A DNA stretch of 33,199 bases, from the IMG/VR virus record IMGVR_UViG_3300032116_000787, positions 1 to 33,199 of that record. One strand, given 5' to 3'. This document shows, piece by piece, positions 16,710 through 23,317 of the stretch. The first letter of the stretch is position 1. Each line of letters starts with the position of its first letter. A program made the translations under genes and the position numbers. This DNA is from a virus. Below the pieces are notes generated by a model that worked only from the letters and a program-made list of their open reading frames with translations, was not told the origin of the DNA and did not search any database.

Positions 16710-18664
16710 CAGATGTTCACCACATTCCTGCTATCGCGCCATTCCGACAGGTTGACCACCATGCGGCGCTCCATGTCACGAGGGGAAGCAAACGGATTCC
16801 TGGTGAACCAGTCCGTTGCCGTAACCGAGCCGATCACCTTCCGGGCGGCCGTTTCGCAGAACCACAGCGCCATCACAAGGTCCGTCTTGTTCTTCGTCTT
16901 AGGCTGCCAAGAAACCAGTTGCTCAACCAGTTCCTTCATCCCCGGCTTACCCTCAACCCTGGGCAGTTCGATCACGTTGTCACCCTTATGCCGGGGTGAG
17001 CGGGTCTTGTCCTCCGCGTACGACACCGACCCGAACAAGGTGGCTAGCGACTGGACACCGAAATCGTCATCCCACTTGTTGATCCGCGACGTGTAATGCG
17101 GGGTGATCTTGGAGCCCCTGACGCGCGCGTACTCGTTCAACACCTCATCGTGAACGACGTACAACTGGAACGCATTGGACTCCACCACCCACTCGGCGGG
17201 GCGGTACAGGTCGGTCCACGTCTTGAACAGGTCGTGAATCTTCCCCGGCGTCGCGCCCTCGAACCGGTGCGCGTCCAGCACATACCGCCTGCCGGCCTGC
17301 GGGTCGATCGCCATAGCAATCGCCGCCGTATCCCTGGCTGCCGCCAAGTCCATCCCACACACCACGTAGAAACCCTCCGGGCGCAGAGGGTGCCCGGCTG
17401 ACCCGGCGGACAGCGGCCCCGCGGTGCGCATCCCATTCACCGAACCGCGCACAGCGATCGGATGAAAGATCGCATCCTCCGCAACATCCTGCTGCTGATA
17501 CACCATCGACCAGATACGCGGCGTCACCGAATCCCGAACGTTCGCCAGGTGAGGGCCATCCCAACGCCGATAGTCACCGTTCTCATCCGGCGTTTCGTCC
17601 TCCGAGCCCTCAAACGGAACACTGGCCTTCGGCCACAGCGTTTCCCAGTTCTCCGGCTCCCCATCCCCATACGACAACACAGCCGGCTGAGAGAAATACG
17701 TCCACGGCGACTTCCCCGACACGTAGTGATCCGGGTTGCGGAGCTGCTGGTACAGGTCGATCGGCGCGACCCGCGTCCCAATCACCAACAGTTTCCCACC
17801 CGGCCCCAGCCGCGAGGCGACCTCAATGTTCAACCACGTCATCTGCTTTTCCCACTCAGCAGAGTTCCCCAACACCACACAGTCATCCATGATGACCAAA
17901 TCCGCGCGAGCCCCGTAAATCTGCCCCCCAATACCGAGGGCCTGCACCGTCGGGTCCTTCTCCCCCGAATCCCGAACCTCACCACCCACATAAATCTGGC
18001 TCGCGGTCCACTGATCCGCCGTCTGCTTCCACCCATCCGGCGGACCAAACGCAAGCTGAAAATCCAGGTACTTCGGATGCGTCATCCGCGACTTGATCGC
18101 ATACAAGAACTGCTGCGCCATCTTCTGCGTCTTAGACACAATGATGATCCGAATGTTCGGATCACGCGCCACCCGATACGTCACATAATCCACCGTGACC
18201 GTCATCGACTTCGCATGGTTCGGCGGAGTATTGATCAACAGCCGATTACCCTGCCCGGCCTCATACTGGATCGCCGGATGGTAAACCTCCGGCACCCTAC
18301 CTTCCAGCAGATCGATCCACGCCCGCTGATGCCGGTACGTCGGCAGGCCCAAGTACTTAGACCGGAAATCCTCAAACCCCGGAAACTCACCCTCCGGGCG
18401 AACCACCGAACCCTCATCCACCGCACGCTTCCGCGCATTCCGAACCCGATCAACCTCCGCCGCAAACCCCGGATCAGCCGACCGCCAGTTCTCATACGCC
18501 TTCCGCGTCCGACCCACAGCCTGACAAGCCGCCGGAATCGAATGACCCTGAGCCACCAACTCCAACACCTGACGCTTCGCCTGAGACACAGGCGGCAACC
18601 CGGCCTTCAAGCCCACAACACACCCCAAACCGGCCCGCGCGTAACAATCGCGCGGAGCGTTCAC
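16709..18664 (-). CDS. terL: terminase large subunit with N-terminal helix-turn-helix, 651 aa
   Basis: Residues ~26-62 (VSQAKRQVLELVAQGHSIPA, then ACQAVGRTRKAYENWR) form a helix-turn-helix of the kind found in small terminase subunits. A large-subunit ATPase follows, with a Walker A-like TPPNHAKS at ~146-153 and Walker B LVIMDD at ~256-261. A C-terminal RNase-H-like nuclease begins around YVVCGMDLAAARDTAAI. It packages phage DNA by docking on the portal. No separate small subunit gene is visible, so DNA recognition may lie in the fused domain. The GTG at 18664 has no good ribosome site, and a 7-bp hairpin (18635-18641/18649-18655) covers codons 4-10, so GTG 18616 is a possible alternative start. 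Confidence 0.9.
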   Translation of the reverse strand: MNAPRDCYARAGLGCVVGLKAGLPPVSQAKRQVLELVAQGHSIPAACQAVGRTRKAYENWRSADPGFAAEVDRVRNARKRAVDEGSVVRPEGEFPGFEDFRSKYLGLPTYRHQRAWIDLLEGRVPEVYHPAIQYEAGQGNRLLINTPPNHAKSMTVTVDYVTYRVARDPNIRIIIVSKTQKMAQQFLYAIKSRMTHPKYLDFQLAFGPPDGWKQTADQWTASQIYVGGEVRDSGEKDPTVQALGIGGQIYGARADLVIMDDCVVLGNSAEWEKQMTWLNIEVASRLGPGGKLLVIGTRVAPIDLYQQLRNPDHYVSGKSPWTYFSQPAVLSYGDGEPENWETLWPKASVPFEGSEDETPDENGDYRRWDGPHLANVRDSVTPRIWSMVYQQQDVAEDAIFHPIAVRGSVNGMRTAGPLSAGSAGHPLRPEGFYVVCGMDLAAARDTAAIAMAIDPQAGRRYVLDAHRFEGATPGKIHDLFKTWTDLYRPAEWVVESNAFQLYVVHDEVLNEYARVRGSKITPHYTSRINKWDDDFGVQSLATLFGSVSYAEDKTRSPRHKGDNVIELPRVEGKPGMKELVEQLVSWQPKTKNKTDLVMALWFCETAARKVIGSVTATDWFTRNPFASPRDMERRMVVNLSEWRDSRNVVNI

Positions 18665-18751
18665 CGAGCAGCGGAATCATCAAGGACCCACCGAGCAACC
18701 AGCGGGGGGAAACCATGAGGCGCCGAAGGCGCCGAAGGAAGGGGGGCCTCA

Positions 18752-18910
18752 GAGGCTCCAAAAGCCTCATCGGCCTGGCCCCCGAAGCCACCAGGCGGAG
18801 GGGGCCAGGTTCCAGTAGAACTTCCACCTGGCCCAACCCCGAACCCCAAGAGAGGGGTTGGTGGTCGCGCTGTCGCTACGCTCCATCGCTCCTTTTCTAA
18901 GGAAAGGAGC
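18752..18910. promoter_or_regulatory. hairpin array with two mutually exclusive stems
   Basis: Stems seen: GAGGCT (18752-18757)/AGCCTC (18763-18768); CTGGCCCCC (18775-18783)/GGGGGCCAG (18800-18808); GGGCCAGGT (18802-18810)/ACCTGGCCC (18826-18834); AACCCC (18842-18847)/GGGGTT (18854-18859); GCTCCTTT (18888-18895)/AAAGGAGC (18903-18910). The second and third share bases 18802-18808 and cannot form together. On the minus strand this would be the 5' leader of the terminase message if transcription starts near 18910. That is the layout of an attenuator or terminator/antiterminator switch. It could equally be terminators for traffic on either strand. Confidence 0.5.
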
Positions 18911-18924
18911 TTCTACCTATATAC

Positions 18925-18955
18925 GGGGGTTGTATCAGCATGACCTACAACCCCC
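18925..18955. promoter_or_regulatory. perfect 10-bp inverted repeat beside a TATATA element
   Basis: GGGGGTTGTA (18925-18934) and TACAACCCCC (18946-18955) flank an 11-nt spacer. A TATATA lies at 18918-18923. On the minus strand TATATA could be a -10 for the virion operon with the repeat covering the -35 area, so the repeat could be an operator for a dimeric regulator. As RNA it would be a hairpin followed by UUU on the plus strand, so a terminator is an alternative. Confidence 0.45.
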
Positions 18956-19433
18956 TTTACCGAACATTCACCAAACCGTTACAAACAGAAAAGTGGCCCA
19001 CCAGCAGCCCAGCCCCAGCCCCAGCCCAGCCCCCACACCACACACCACACAAAACACCAGGAAAATATTTACCAGTAGACAGTATGATGATGAAGCGCGC
19101 CGGGTTTATCATCCCGGGGTCGATCGTGGGCGCCCGCGGCCCGCCGGGGTTGGGGGGCAGGGGGCTCCGCGCGCAGACTATGGGCGTAGTCACCCGCCAC
19201 GGGGGCCGGGGAGGGGCGGCCCGGCCGCCCGCCATGCGCATAAGTAGAGGGCTAGGGGCGCCGGCGCACGTCGATACCGGGCCAGCTCGACCCGTGCCGG
19301 CGTCAGCCGCCCCGGCCGGGGGCTTGTGCGATGGCACACTGCCTGGTGTCCGTTGTGTATGGTTGGTGGTGGTGTGTTGTCCGGTGTGGTGTGTTCTCGG
19401 TGTATGGGAATGGGCGGGCTATGGGTTGATTGG

Positions 19434-19447
19434 TGAACTTCTGTTCA
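19434..19447. promoter_or_regulatory. LexA (SOS) box-like palindrome
   Basis: The sequence TGAACTTCTGTTCA is a perfect 5-bp inverted repeat with a 4-nt centre. Its core GAAC-N4-GTTC matches the LexA box of Gram-positive bacteria and actinobacteria. It lies 131 bp upstream of the first plus-strand gene, in the control region, next to a TTGATT (19426-19431). If used by host LexA it would make the accessory operon damage-inducible. A chance match is possible because only one copy was seen. Confidence 0.35.
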
Positions 19448-19535
19448 TCGTCCGAAGGTACTAGCCGAGATTCATCCGAACGGGGGGGGTGTGTTGGGTA
19501 ACGTTGTGGGATGGTGGGCACGTTCTACTAGTGAG

Positions 19536-19577
19536 GGCCCGCATGGGGCGGGCCGGCGATCCTCGGGAGGGATCATC
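19536..19577 (+). promoter_or_regulatory. leader 1: hairpin plus shared Shine-Dalgarno box
   Basis: A 7-bp stem (GGCCCGC 19536-19542 / GCGGGCC 19548-19554) is followed by CGATCCTCGGGAGGG (19557-19571), the 15-mer also found before two later plus-strand genes. GATCC and GGATC around the GGGAGG ribosome site can pair (19558-19574), which would partly hide it. A weak TTGTGG-N16-TACTAG promoter-like pair lies at 19504-19531. Confidence 0.55.
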
Positions 19578-19913
19578 ATGGGTAAGCGGTGGACGGATGC
19601 GGAGCGGGCGGAGGCTGTGGAGCGTTTGCGGGCCGTGTTTCCTGCGGGTTCTTCGGCGTGGACTGTGTTGCGGCACGTGTCCCGGTCGGGCATGTTGCGG
19701 GGTGTCTCCGTGGTCACGGTGGACGAGAAGGGCCGGCCGTGGGACGTGTCGTTTCTGGTGGCGCGTGCGCTTGACTATCCAATGATGGACGGATTGGGCC
19801 GCCGGTGCCTTCGGGTGGGCGGTGCGGGGATGGACATGGGTTTCCATGTTGTGTACGGGCTGTCCCGGGTGCTTCACGGTGATGGGTATGCGGTGGGGCA
19901 GGAGTGGCTGTGA
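19578..19913 (+). CDS. conserved phage protein of unknown function, 111 aa
   Basis: ATG 19578 has GGGAGG 7 nt upstream. The protein has WTVLRHVSRSGMLRGVSVVT and, near the end, GGAGMDMGFHVVYGLSRVLH. From memory this 'RHVSRSGM...GMDMGFH-VY-LS' pattern is widespread in phage small proteins and has no assigned role. It is the first gene of the plus-strand operon and overlaps the next gene by GTGA. Confidence 0.75.
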   Translation: MGKRWTDAERAEAVERLRAVFPAGSSAWTVLRHVSRSGMLRGVSVVTVDEKGRPWDVSFLVARALDYPMMDGLGRRCLRVGGAGMDMGFHVVYGLSRVLHGDGYAVGQEWL

Positions 19914-20098
19914 GCGGGGCGGCGGTGTTTGATGCTGTGCTGGTTGTGGTGGTGCTGGTGGTGGTGCCTCTGCTGCTGGTGGTGGTGGTAGAGCTGCGGG
20001 ATGGCCGGTGTCGTTCGTGCGGCCGGCGTGGCGGTTGTGGTGCGTCGTGCGGCCGGTGGCGGCCGGGGGGCGGTCCGGGCGGGTGGCACGTTTCCTAG
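19910..20098 (+). CDS. single-pass membrane protein with Cys-rich tail, 62 aa
   Basis: GTG 19910 overlaps the upstream TGA. Residues ~4-30 form a long Val/Leu-rich membrane segment (VLVVVVLVVVPLLLVVVV). The C-terminal part is basic with four cysteines (CRSCGRRGGCGASCGRW), a possible zinc site on the inner side of the membrane. Role unknown; a small inner-membrane modulator is possible. The Val run partly reflects GTG/GTT repeats in the DNA, so the call is moderate. Confidence 0.55.
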   Translation: MSGAAVFDAVLVVVVLVVVPLLLVVVVELRDGRCRSCGRRGGCGASCGRWRPGGGPGGWHVS

Positions 20099-20110
20099 TG
20101 TTCCGGTCCT

Positions 20111-20133
20111 CCACCCGCTGTGCGGGCGGGTGG
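20111..20133. terminator. 8-bp stem-loop between two plus-strand genes
   Basis: CCACCCGC (20111-20118) and GCGGGTGG (20126-20133) pair around a 7-nt loop, followed by GGGG rather than a U-tract. It lies 12 bp after the stop of the membrane-protein gene and before a new leader, which fits a terminator between separate transcripts. Confidence 0.5.
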
Positions 20134-20146
20134 GGGGCCGAAACGT

Positions 20147-20184
20147 TAGGACGGTCCTAGCGTGTTCGATCCTCGGGAGGGGTC
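20147..20184 (+). promoter_or_regulatory. leader 2: palindrome plus shared Shine-Dalgarno box
   Basis: A 6+6 palindrome TAGGAC-G-GTCCTA (20147-20159) is followed by TTCGATCCTCGGGAGGG (20165-20181), identical over 17 bases to leader 3. The palindrome could be an operator. The ribosome site GGGAGG is only 4 nt from ATG 20185, tighter than in the other two leaders. Confidence 0.5.
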
Positions 20185-20736
20185 ATGGGTAAGGTCACGA
20201 ACCTTTGGGGCAGTGTGCGGGAGGACGTGGGCGAGGGTTTCTGTCCCGGTTGTGAGCGGGAGGCGGAGGCCGGCCACTACGCGGGGTGCCCGGATCACGG
20301 CGTGTTGGCGCGTATCGATGCGGAGTTGACGGCGCGCGGGTGGACGGTGGCGCGTGGTATTGACCGTTTGTCGGCGCACTGCGGGCCGGCGTGGGTCACG
20401 GTGGAGCGGGTGGACGGCGGTTTGGCTGTGAACGCTCCGGGCGCGTGGGGGCGGTTCGTTTCGGACCCGGGTGCCGTGGTGGCGGTGGCGGAGCGTGGCG
20501 CTGTGCGTACGGCCCTGACCCGGTCCGGGTGGACGGTGGAGGACGGCACCGGCTGTCTGTTCGCTGACCGTGACGGTGGGCCTCTGGTCGCGGTGTACGT
20601 GGACGCGGGTGGGTTCGTGGTGACGTGCTGCGGGATGAGCCGTCAGGCCGTGGACGTGCGCGGGGCTGTCGATGCGGCGTGGCTGCTGACGGCTCTTGCG
20701 GACCGTTTCGACGCGTTGTGCGAGCCGCGCGCGTGA
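20185..20736 (+). CDS. hypothetical protein with N-terminal zinc-finger-like motif, 183 aa
   Basis: Residues ~20-40 hold CPGCEREAEAGHYAGCPDHG, a CxxC...H...CxxH arrangement that looks metal-binding. The rest alternates short strands and helices, with two similar segments (LTARGWTVARGIDRLSAHCG and LTRSGWTVEDGTGCLFADRD), suggesting an internal duplication. No family is recognised. It overlaps the next gene by GTGA. Confidence 0.7.
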   Translation: MGKVTNLWGSVREDVGEGFCPGCEREAEAGHYAGCPDHGVLARIDAELTARGWTVARGIDRLSAHCGPAWVTVERVDGGLAVNAPGAWGRFVSDPGAVVAVAERGAVRTALTRSGWTVEDGTGCLFADRDGGPLVAVYVDAGGFVVTCCGMSRQAVDVRGAVDAAWLLTALADRFDALCEPRA

Positions 20737-21398
20737 GCGGCCGGCACCGGCGCGACCCGTTCGCGGGCGTCCCTGTCGACTGGATTGCCGCCGCTGCGGT
20801 GGTGGAGCGTGAGGCGGGGGAGGACTGGTCGCGGCTGGCACGGGACCGGCGGCGCATGGTGCGGGAGGATGGCACGGTGAACGCCGGGTGCCGTGAGTAT
20901 CGGGCTCTGTTCCCGGAGCTGCGGCAGAGGGTGGGCGCGGCGATTGTCGATATGGGGCACCGCTGCCAGGAGGATCGTTGGGTTGCGGTTGGTGAGATGG
21001 TGATGGCGCGGGGAACGCTGACACCGGCGCTGCGCGCCCTGGTGAACGATGCGATGATCACACCCGCGTTGATACGGGACCACGGGCTGACGGAGGAGGA
21101 CGTGCGGGACGTGTCGTGGTGCGCCGATTTCGACTATGCCTGCCGGCATGGGGTGGAGATCACTGAGGCGGAGTGGGATACCCCGGCGGATATGTTCCTG
21201 ACCGCGGTGGTGGGCCCGTTGGATGCGTTGTTGGAGGATGCGGTGTCGGATTTGACGGAGGCGCAGCGTGTCACGGAGTCGCACCGTTGGACGGGTGCTG
21301 GCCCGGTCCCGGTGGGGGCGCCTAGTGCGGCTGTGCGGCGTGCTGTGCGGGATGTGTTGGGAAGTGTGCCGGTTAGCCTTGACATGGTGCCGGCGTAG
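20733..21398 (+). CDS. hypothetical protein, 221 aa
   Basis: GTG 20733 overlaps the upstream TGA. The product is mostly helical (DWIAAAAVVEREAGEDWSRL; ALRALVNDAMITPALIRDHG) and acidic in its C-terminal half. A reading starting earlier would run through the previous gene and is rejected. The promoter for the next gene begins inside its last codons. Function unknown. Confidence 0.7.
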   Translation: MSGRHRRDPFAGVPVDWIAAAAVVEREAGEDWSRLARDRRRMVREDGTVNAGCREYRALFPELRQRVGAAIVDMGHRCQEDRWVAVGEMVMARGTLTPALRALVNDAMITPALIRDHGLTEEDVRDVSWCADFDYACRHGVEITEAEWDTPADMFLTAVVGPLDALLEDAVSDLTEAQRVTESHRWTGAGPVPVGAPSAAVRRAVRDVLGSVPVSLDMVPA

Positions 21399-21407
21399 GC
21401 GTTAGAT
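21379..21407 (+). promoter_or_regulatory. sigma-70-type promoter
   Basis: TTGACA (21379-21384) is separated by exactly 17 bp from TTAGAT (21402-21407). The -35 matches consensus perfectly; the -10 is a weaker variant. It lies 51 bp upstream of ATG 21458 and overlaps the end of the previous gene, so it would give the 193-aa gene its own transcript. It is the best-formed promoter in the window. Confidence 0.6.
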
Positions 21408-21433
21408 GATACGTGCCGTCATGGTGGCGGCCG

Positions 21434-21457
21434 TTCGATCCTCGGGAGGGTTCGATC
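21434..21457 (+). promoter_or_regulatory. leader 3: shared Shine-Dalgarno box
   Basis: TTCGATCCTCGGGAGGG (21434-21450) is followed by a second TTCGATC and ATG 21458; GGGAGG is 8 nt from the start. The 15-base core is identical to leaders 1 and 2. The direct TTCGATC repeat flanks the ribosome site. Confidence 0.55.
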
Positions 21458-22039
21458 ATGGATGACAAGGTGACACTGTGGGAGGCGGAGGATGGCACGG
21501 TGCGGGTTCGGGCGATGTTCGACCCGGACCCGATGCCGCCGTACGACGACGGCAGCTCCCCGATCGTTGCGTTTCCGTACGACGGCCGGCCGGAACCGGG
21601 ACAAGTGGAGGGCATCACGTCCTACCGCCTACCCGCCGATGCGCGGTGGGCGGCCACCTACTACGCGGACCGGCACGGTGCGTACGACGGGTCGGAGCTG
21701 TGGCTTCGCCACATGAGGCTGTGGCACGGTGCCACGTCGTCCGCTGTGTACGGCACGCGGTACGACTTGTACGTGACGTGCGACCCGGCCGACTGGCGGG
21801 AGAAGGTCGGCGCCCCGGAGGGTTCGGCCAGTGTCTACGAGTGGGCCGCGTACTGCGACGGTGACGTGGCGATGCTCACCCTGGAACGGCTCACGACGTG
21901 GACGGCCGGCGACGGGCGCACCCGCGACGAGTGGGAGGTCGAGGACGCGGTGGGCGGGTTCTACGGCATGACGGCCCCGGAGTTGCGCGCCGCGGCCGCC
22001 GATTACTTCGGCGCGTACGCTGAGATGGTTGCTGTTTGA
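21458..22039 (+). CDS. hypothetical acidic protein, 193 aa
   Basis: ATG 21458 follows leader 3. The protein is rich in Asp, Tyr and Trp (DPDPMPPYDDGSSPIVAFPY; WAATYYADRHGAYDGSELWL), with an overall negative charge and few lysines. Acidic, aromatic-rich phage proteins sometimes act as DNA mimics that block host nucleases or regulators; that is only a possibility here. No family is recognised. It is coupled to the next gene by TGATG. Confidence 0.7.
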   Translation: MDDKVTLWEAEDGTVRVRAMFDPDPMPPYDDGSSPIVAFPYDGRPEPGQVEGITSYRLPADARWAATYYADRHGAYDGSELWLRHMRLWHGATSSAVYGTRYDLYVTCDPADWREKVGAPEGSASVYEWAAYCDGDVAMLTLERLTTWTAGDGRTRDEWEVEDAVGGFYGMTAPELRAAAADYFGAYAEMVAV

Positions 22040-22329
22040 TGGCCCGGCATGAGGTGTGCGGATGCCGGCTGTACACGGCTGACTGCTGCGACCGGCCGAT
22101 ACCGGCCTGTGAGGCTGTGATCAAACATGAGGGGCCGCAAGATGAATGGTGGTCGGCTGTCTGCCGGGGTGGGCATGGCTGTGCTGCGGGGGAACCGGAT
22201 TCGGCGTTCTGCGGTGCGTGCGCCCACGACGACGATGGACTGGACCCGATGACGTGCTGTTCGGAGGTGTGTCACTTGTGCGCGGGTGACCACCGGCACG
22301 AGGACTGTGGAACGGTGGTCACGGCATGA
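22039..22329 (+). CDS. cysteine/histidine-rich zinc-binding protein, 96 aa
   Basis: ATG 22039 shares its A with the upstream TGA. There are about 14 cysteines and several histidines in pairs (CGCRL, DCCDRP, CRGGHGCAAG, FCGACAHDDD, CCSEVCHLCAGDHRHEDC), enough for two or three treble-clef or RING-like zinc sites. The content suggests protein-nucleic acid or protein-protein contacts. Function unknown. Confidence 0.7.
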   Translation: MARHEVCGCRLYTADCCDRPIPACEAVIKHEGPQDEWWSAVCRGGHGCAAGEPDSAFCGACAHDDDGLDPMTCCSEVCHLCAGDHRHEDCGTVVTA

Positions 22330-22361
22330 CCGGCACAGTGACGTGGCGCATCACCACCTAG
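22326..22361 (+). CDS. possible 11-residue micro-ORF
   Basis: ATG 22326 overlaps the stop of the zinc-rich gene (ATGA) and encodes MTGTVTWRITT before TAG. The only support is the coupling and its position before the terminator hairpin. It may be a chance frame. Confidence 0.2.
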   Translation: MTGTVTWRITT

Positions 22362-22377
22362 ACCCCCTCCCAAGGGA

Positions 22378-22417
22378 CACCAGCCCCCGCACCCGTTAGA
22401 TGGTGCGGGGGCTGGTG
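22378..22417. terminator. 16-bp perfect stem-loop
   Basis: The arm 22378-22393 (CACCAGCCCCCGCACC) is the exact complement of 22402-22417 (GGTGCGGGGGCTGGTG), with loop CGTTAGAT. A further GGGACA/TGTCCC pair lies just outside. There is no U-tract. It is the strongest hairpin in the window and closes the plus-strand operon; it may also stop minus-strand readthrough. Confidence 0.75.
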
Positions 22418-22448
22418 CTGTCCCACCATGACACGGTACGGTCATCGC

Positions 22449-22601
22449 ATGGACACCCTGCTAGGCATCGCACAAGTGGTCGCCACGTTCCTGCTCCTGC
22501 CGGCCATTGTCACGGTGCTAGTGCTGCTGTCCCTGGTGGACTGGCGCGAAGCGTTCCGAACCGGGCGGTTCACCGAAAAGGGCTACCGCCGGCGCGACTA
22601 G
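22449..22601 (+). CDS. small single-pass membrane protein, 50 aa
   Basis: ATG 22449 starts MDTLLGIAQVVATFLLLPAI and continues through a second hydrophobic run (VTVLVLLSLV), giving a membrane segment of ~25 residues (residues ~4-30), then a basic cytoplasmic tail (FRTGRFTEKGYRRRD). It lies behind the strong hairpin, so it needs its own promoter, which I could not place. Its TAG (22599-22601) overlaps the stop codon of the convergent sigma-like gene on the other strand. A role at the host membrane, such as exclusion or lysis control, is possible but unproven. Confidence 0.6.
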   Translation: MDTLLGIAQVVATFLLLPAIVTVLVLLSLVDWREAFRTGRFTEKGYRRRD

Positions 22602-23317
22602 TCGATACCCGGGTACTGCCCGCCAAGCTCGCGCTGGATGGCACGGAGCGCACGACCATGACGCCGGGACACGGCCTGCTGTGTTGTCCCATACACGCGC
22701 GCCACATCGGACTGTGAACGCGGCACCGTATCCCTCTCCTTGTGGGTTTCCAATGGCACGGGACCATAAATCGCCACAAGGATCGCCTGATGCTCCGGTT
22801 CGATCGCCCGAACCGCCACTTGCAGATCGGCACACAGCGCCGCCAGATCGTTCCCCTCGGCAGGGTCGGCTTTGCCACGGCCCCGCGTATTGTCATCCGG
22901 TGTCACCACCAGCGACGTGTCACGGGACGGATCAAGCGCGACCGGCAGCAGAGCCTCAATCAACCCCGTGTCGTAGAAATACTCATCCTCGACACGGTAA
23001 CCGGACTGGCGGGCCTTCTCCCGCCGGCAATACCGCTCCCCCGCACGCGACAACCGCTTACCAAGCCGCGACCACGACGCCCGCAGCACAGGCTTAGGCA
23101 CCTCGCCCATGCCCTCCGGCGCCTCCGGTTCCAGTAGCCGCCACAGCGCCTCATGGTTGCGCAGGGCGTACACCCACAGCTCTTGGAGCACGTCGTCGTA
23201 CTCCACCCACGTCCCATACCGGCGTGCCAACGTGGCAGCCACCGGGGGGAGGTGGTCACTGATACCGGCCACGTACTCCGGGTCGGCGTGCTCCACACCC
23301 AGCGTGTCCGCCCCCAT
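22598..23317 (-). CDS. sigma-70-family-like factor, 239 aa
   Basis: ATG 23317 is coupled to the exonuclease stop (TGATG); a longer frame into that gene is rejected. Residues ~30-50 (RYGTWVEYDDVLQELWVYAL) look like sigma region 2. The C-terminus (RSQSDVARVYGTTQQAVSRR, then HGRALRAIQREL) is a region-4 helix-turn-helix. The middle ~100 residues are charged and contain a polar loop. It could redirect host RNA polymerase to late phage promoters, or act as an anti-host transcription factor. Its final TAG overlaps the stop of the convergent gene. Confidence 0.7.
   Translation of the reverse strand: MGADTLGVEHADPEYVAGISDHLPPVAATLARRYGTWVEYDDVLQELWVYALRNHEALWRLLEPEAPEGMGEVPKPVLRASWSRLGKRLSRAGERYCRREKARQSGYRVEDEYFYDTGLIEALLPVALDPSRDTSLVVTPDDNTRGRGKADPAEGNDLAALCADLQVAVRAIEPEHQAILVAIYGPVPLETHKERDTVPRSQSDVARVYGTTQQAVSRRHGRALRAIQRELGGQYPGID

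Larger units (their letters stand above)
18665..19577. other. 913-bp divergent intergenic region, no gene seen
   Basis: This separates the minus-strand virion operon from the plus-strand accessory operon. From left to right it holds a set of hairpins (18752-18910), a TATATA element (18918-18923), a 10-bp inverted repeat (18925-18955), a C/A-rich tract with repeated AGCCCC units and CACACC runs (19010-19060), an AT-rich patch (GAAAATATTTACC near 19062), very GC-rich stretches (19120-19330), a G/T-rich tract (19340-19430) and a LexA-like palindrome (19434-19447). The C/A- and G/T-rich tracts are partly complementary to each other. No plausible protein was found on either strand. A joint promoter region and perhaps a replication origin are inferred. 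Confidence 0.6.

Noticed and set aside
18492-18836. Minus-strand open frame overlapping the terminase start
   Set aside because: Leu/Arg/Gly-rich, in the wrong frame for the terminase, running through the hairpin array with no ribosome site.
19010-19060. CRISPR-like or iteron repeats
   Set aside because: The units are short, irregular C/A-rich runs without equal spacers.
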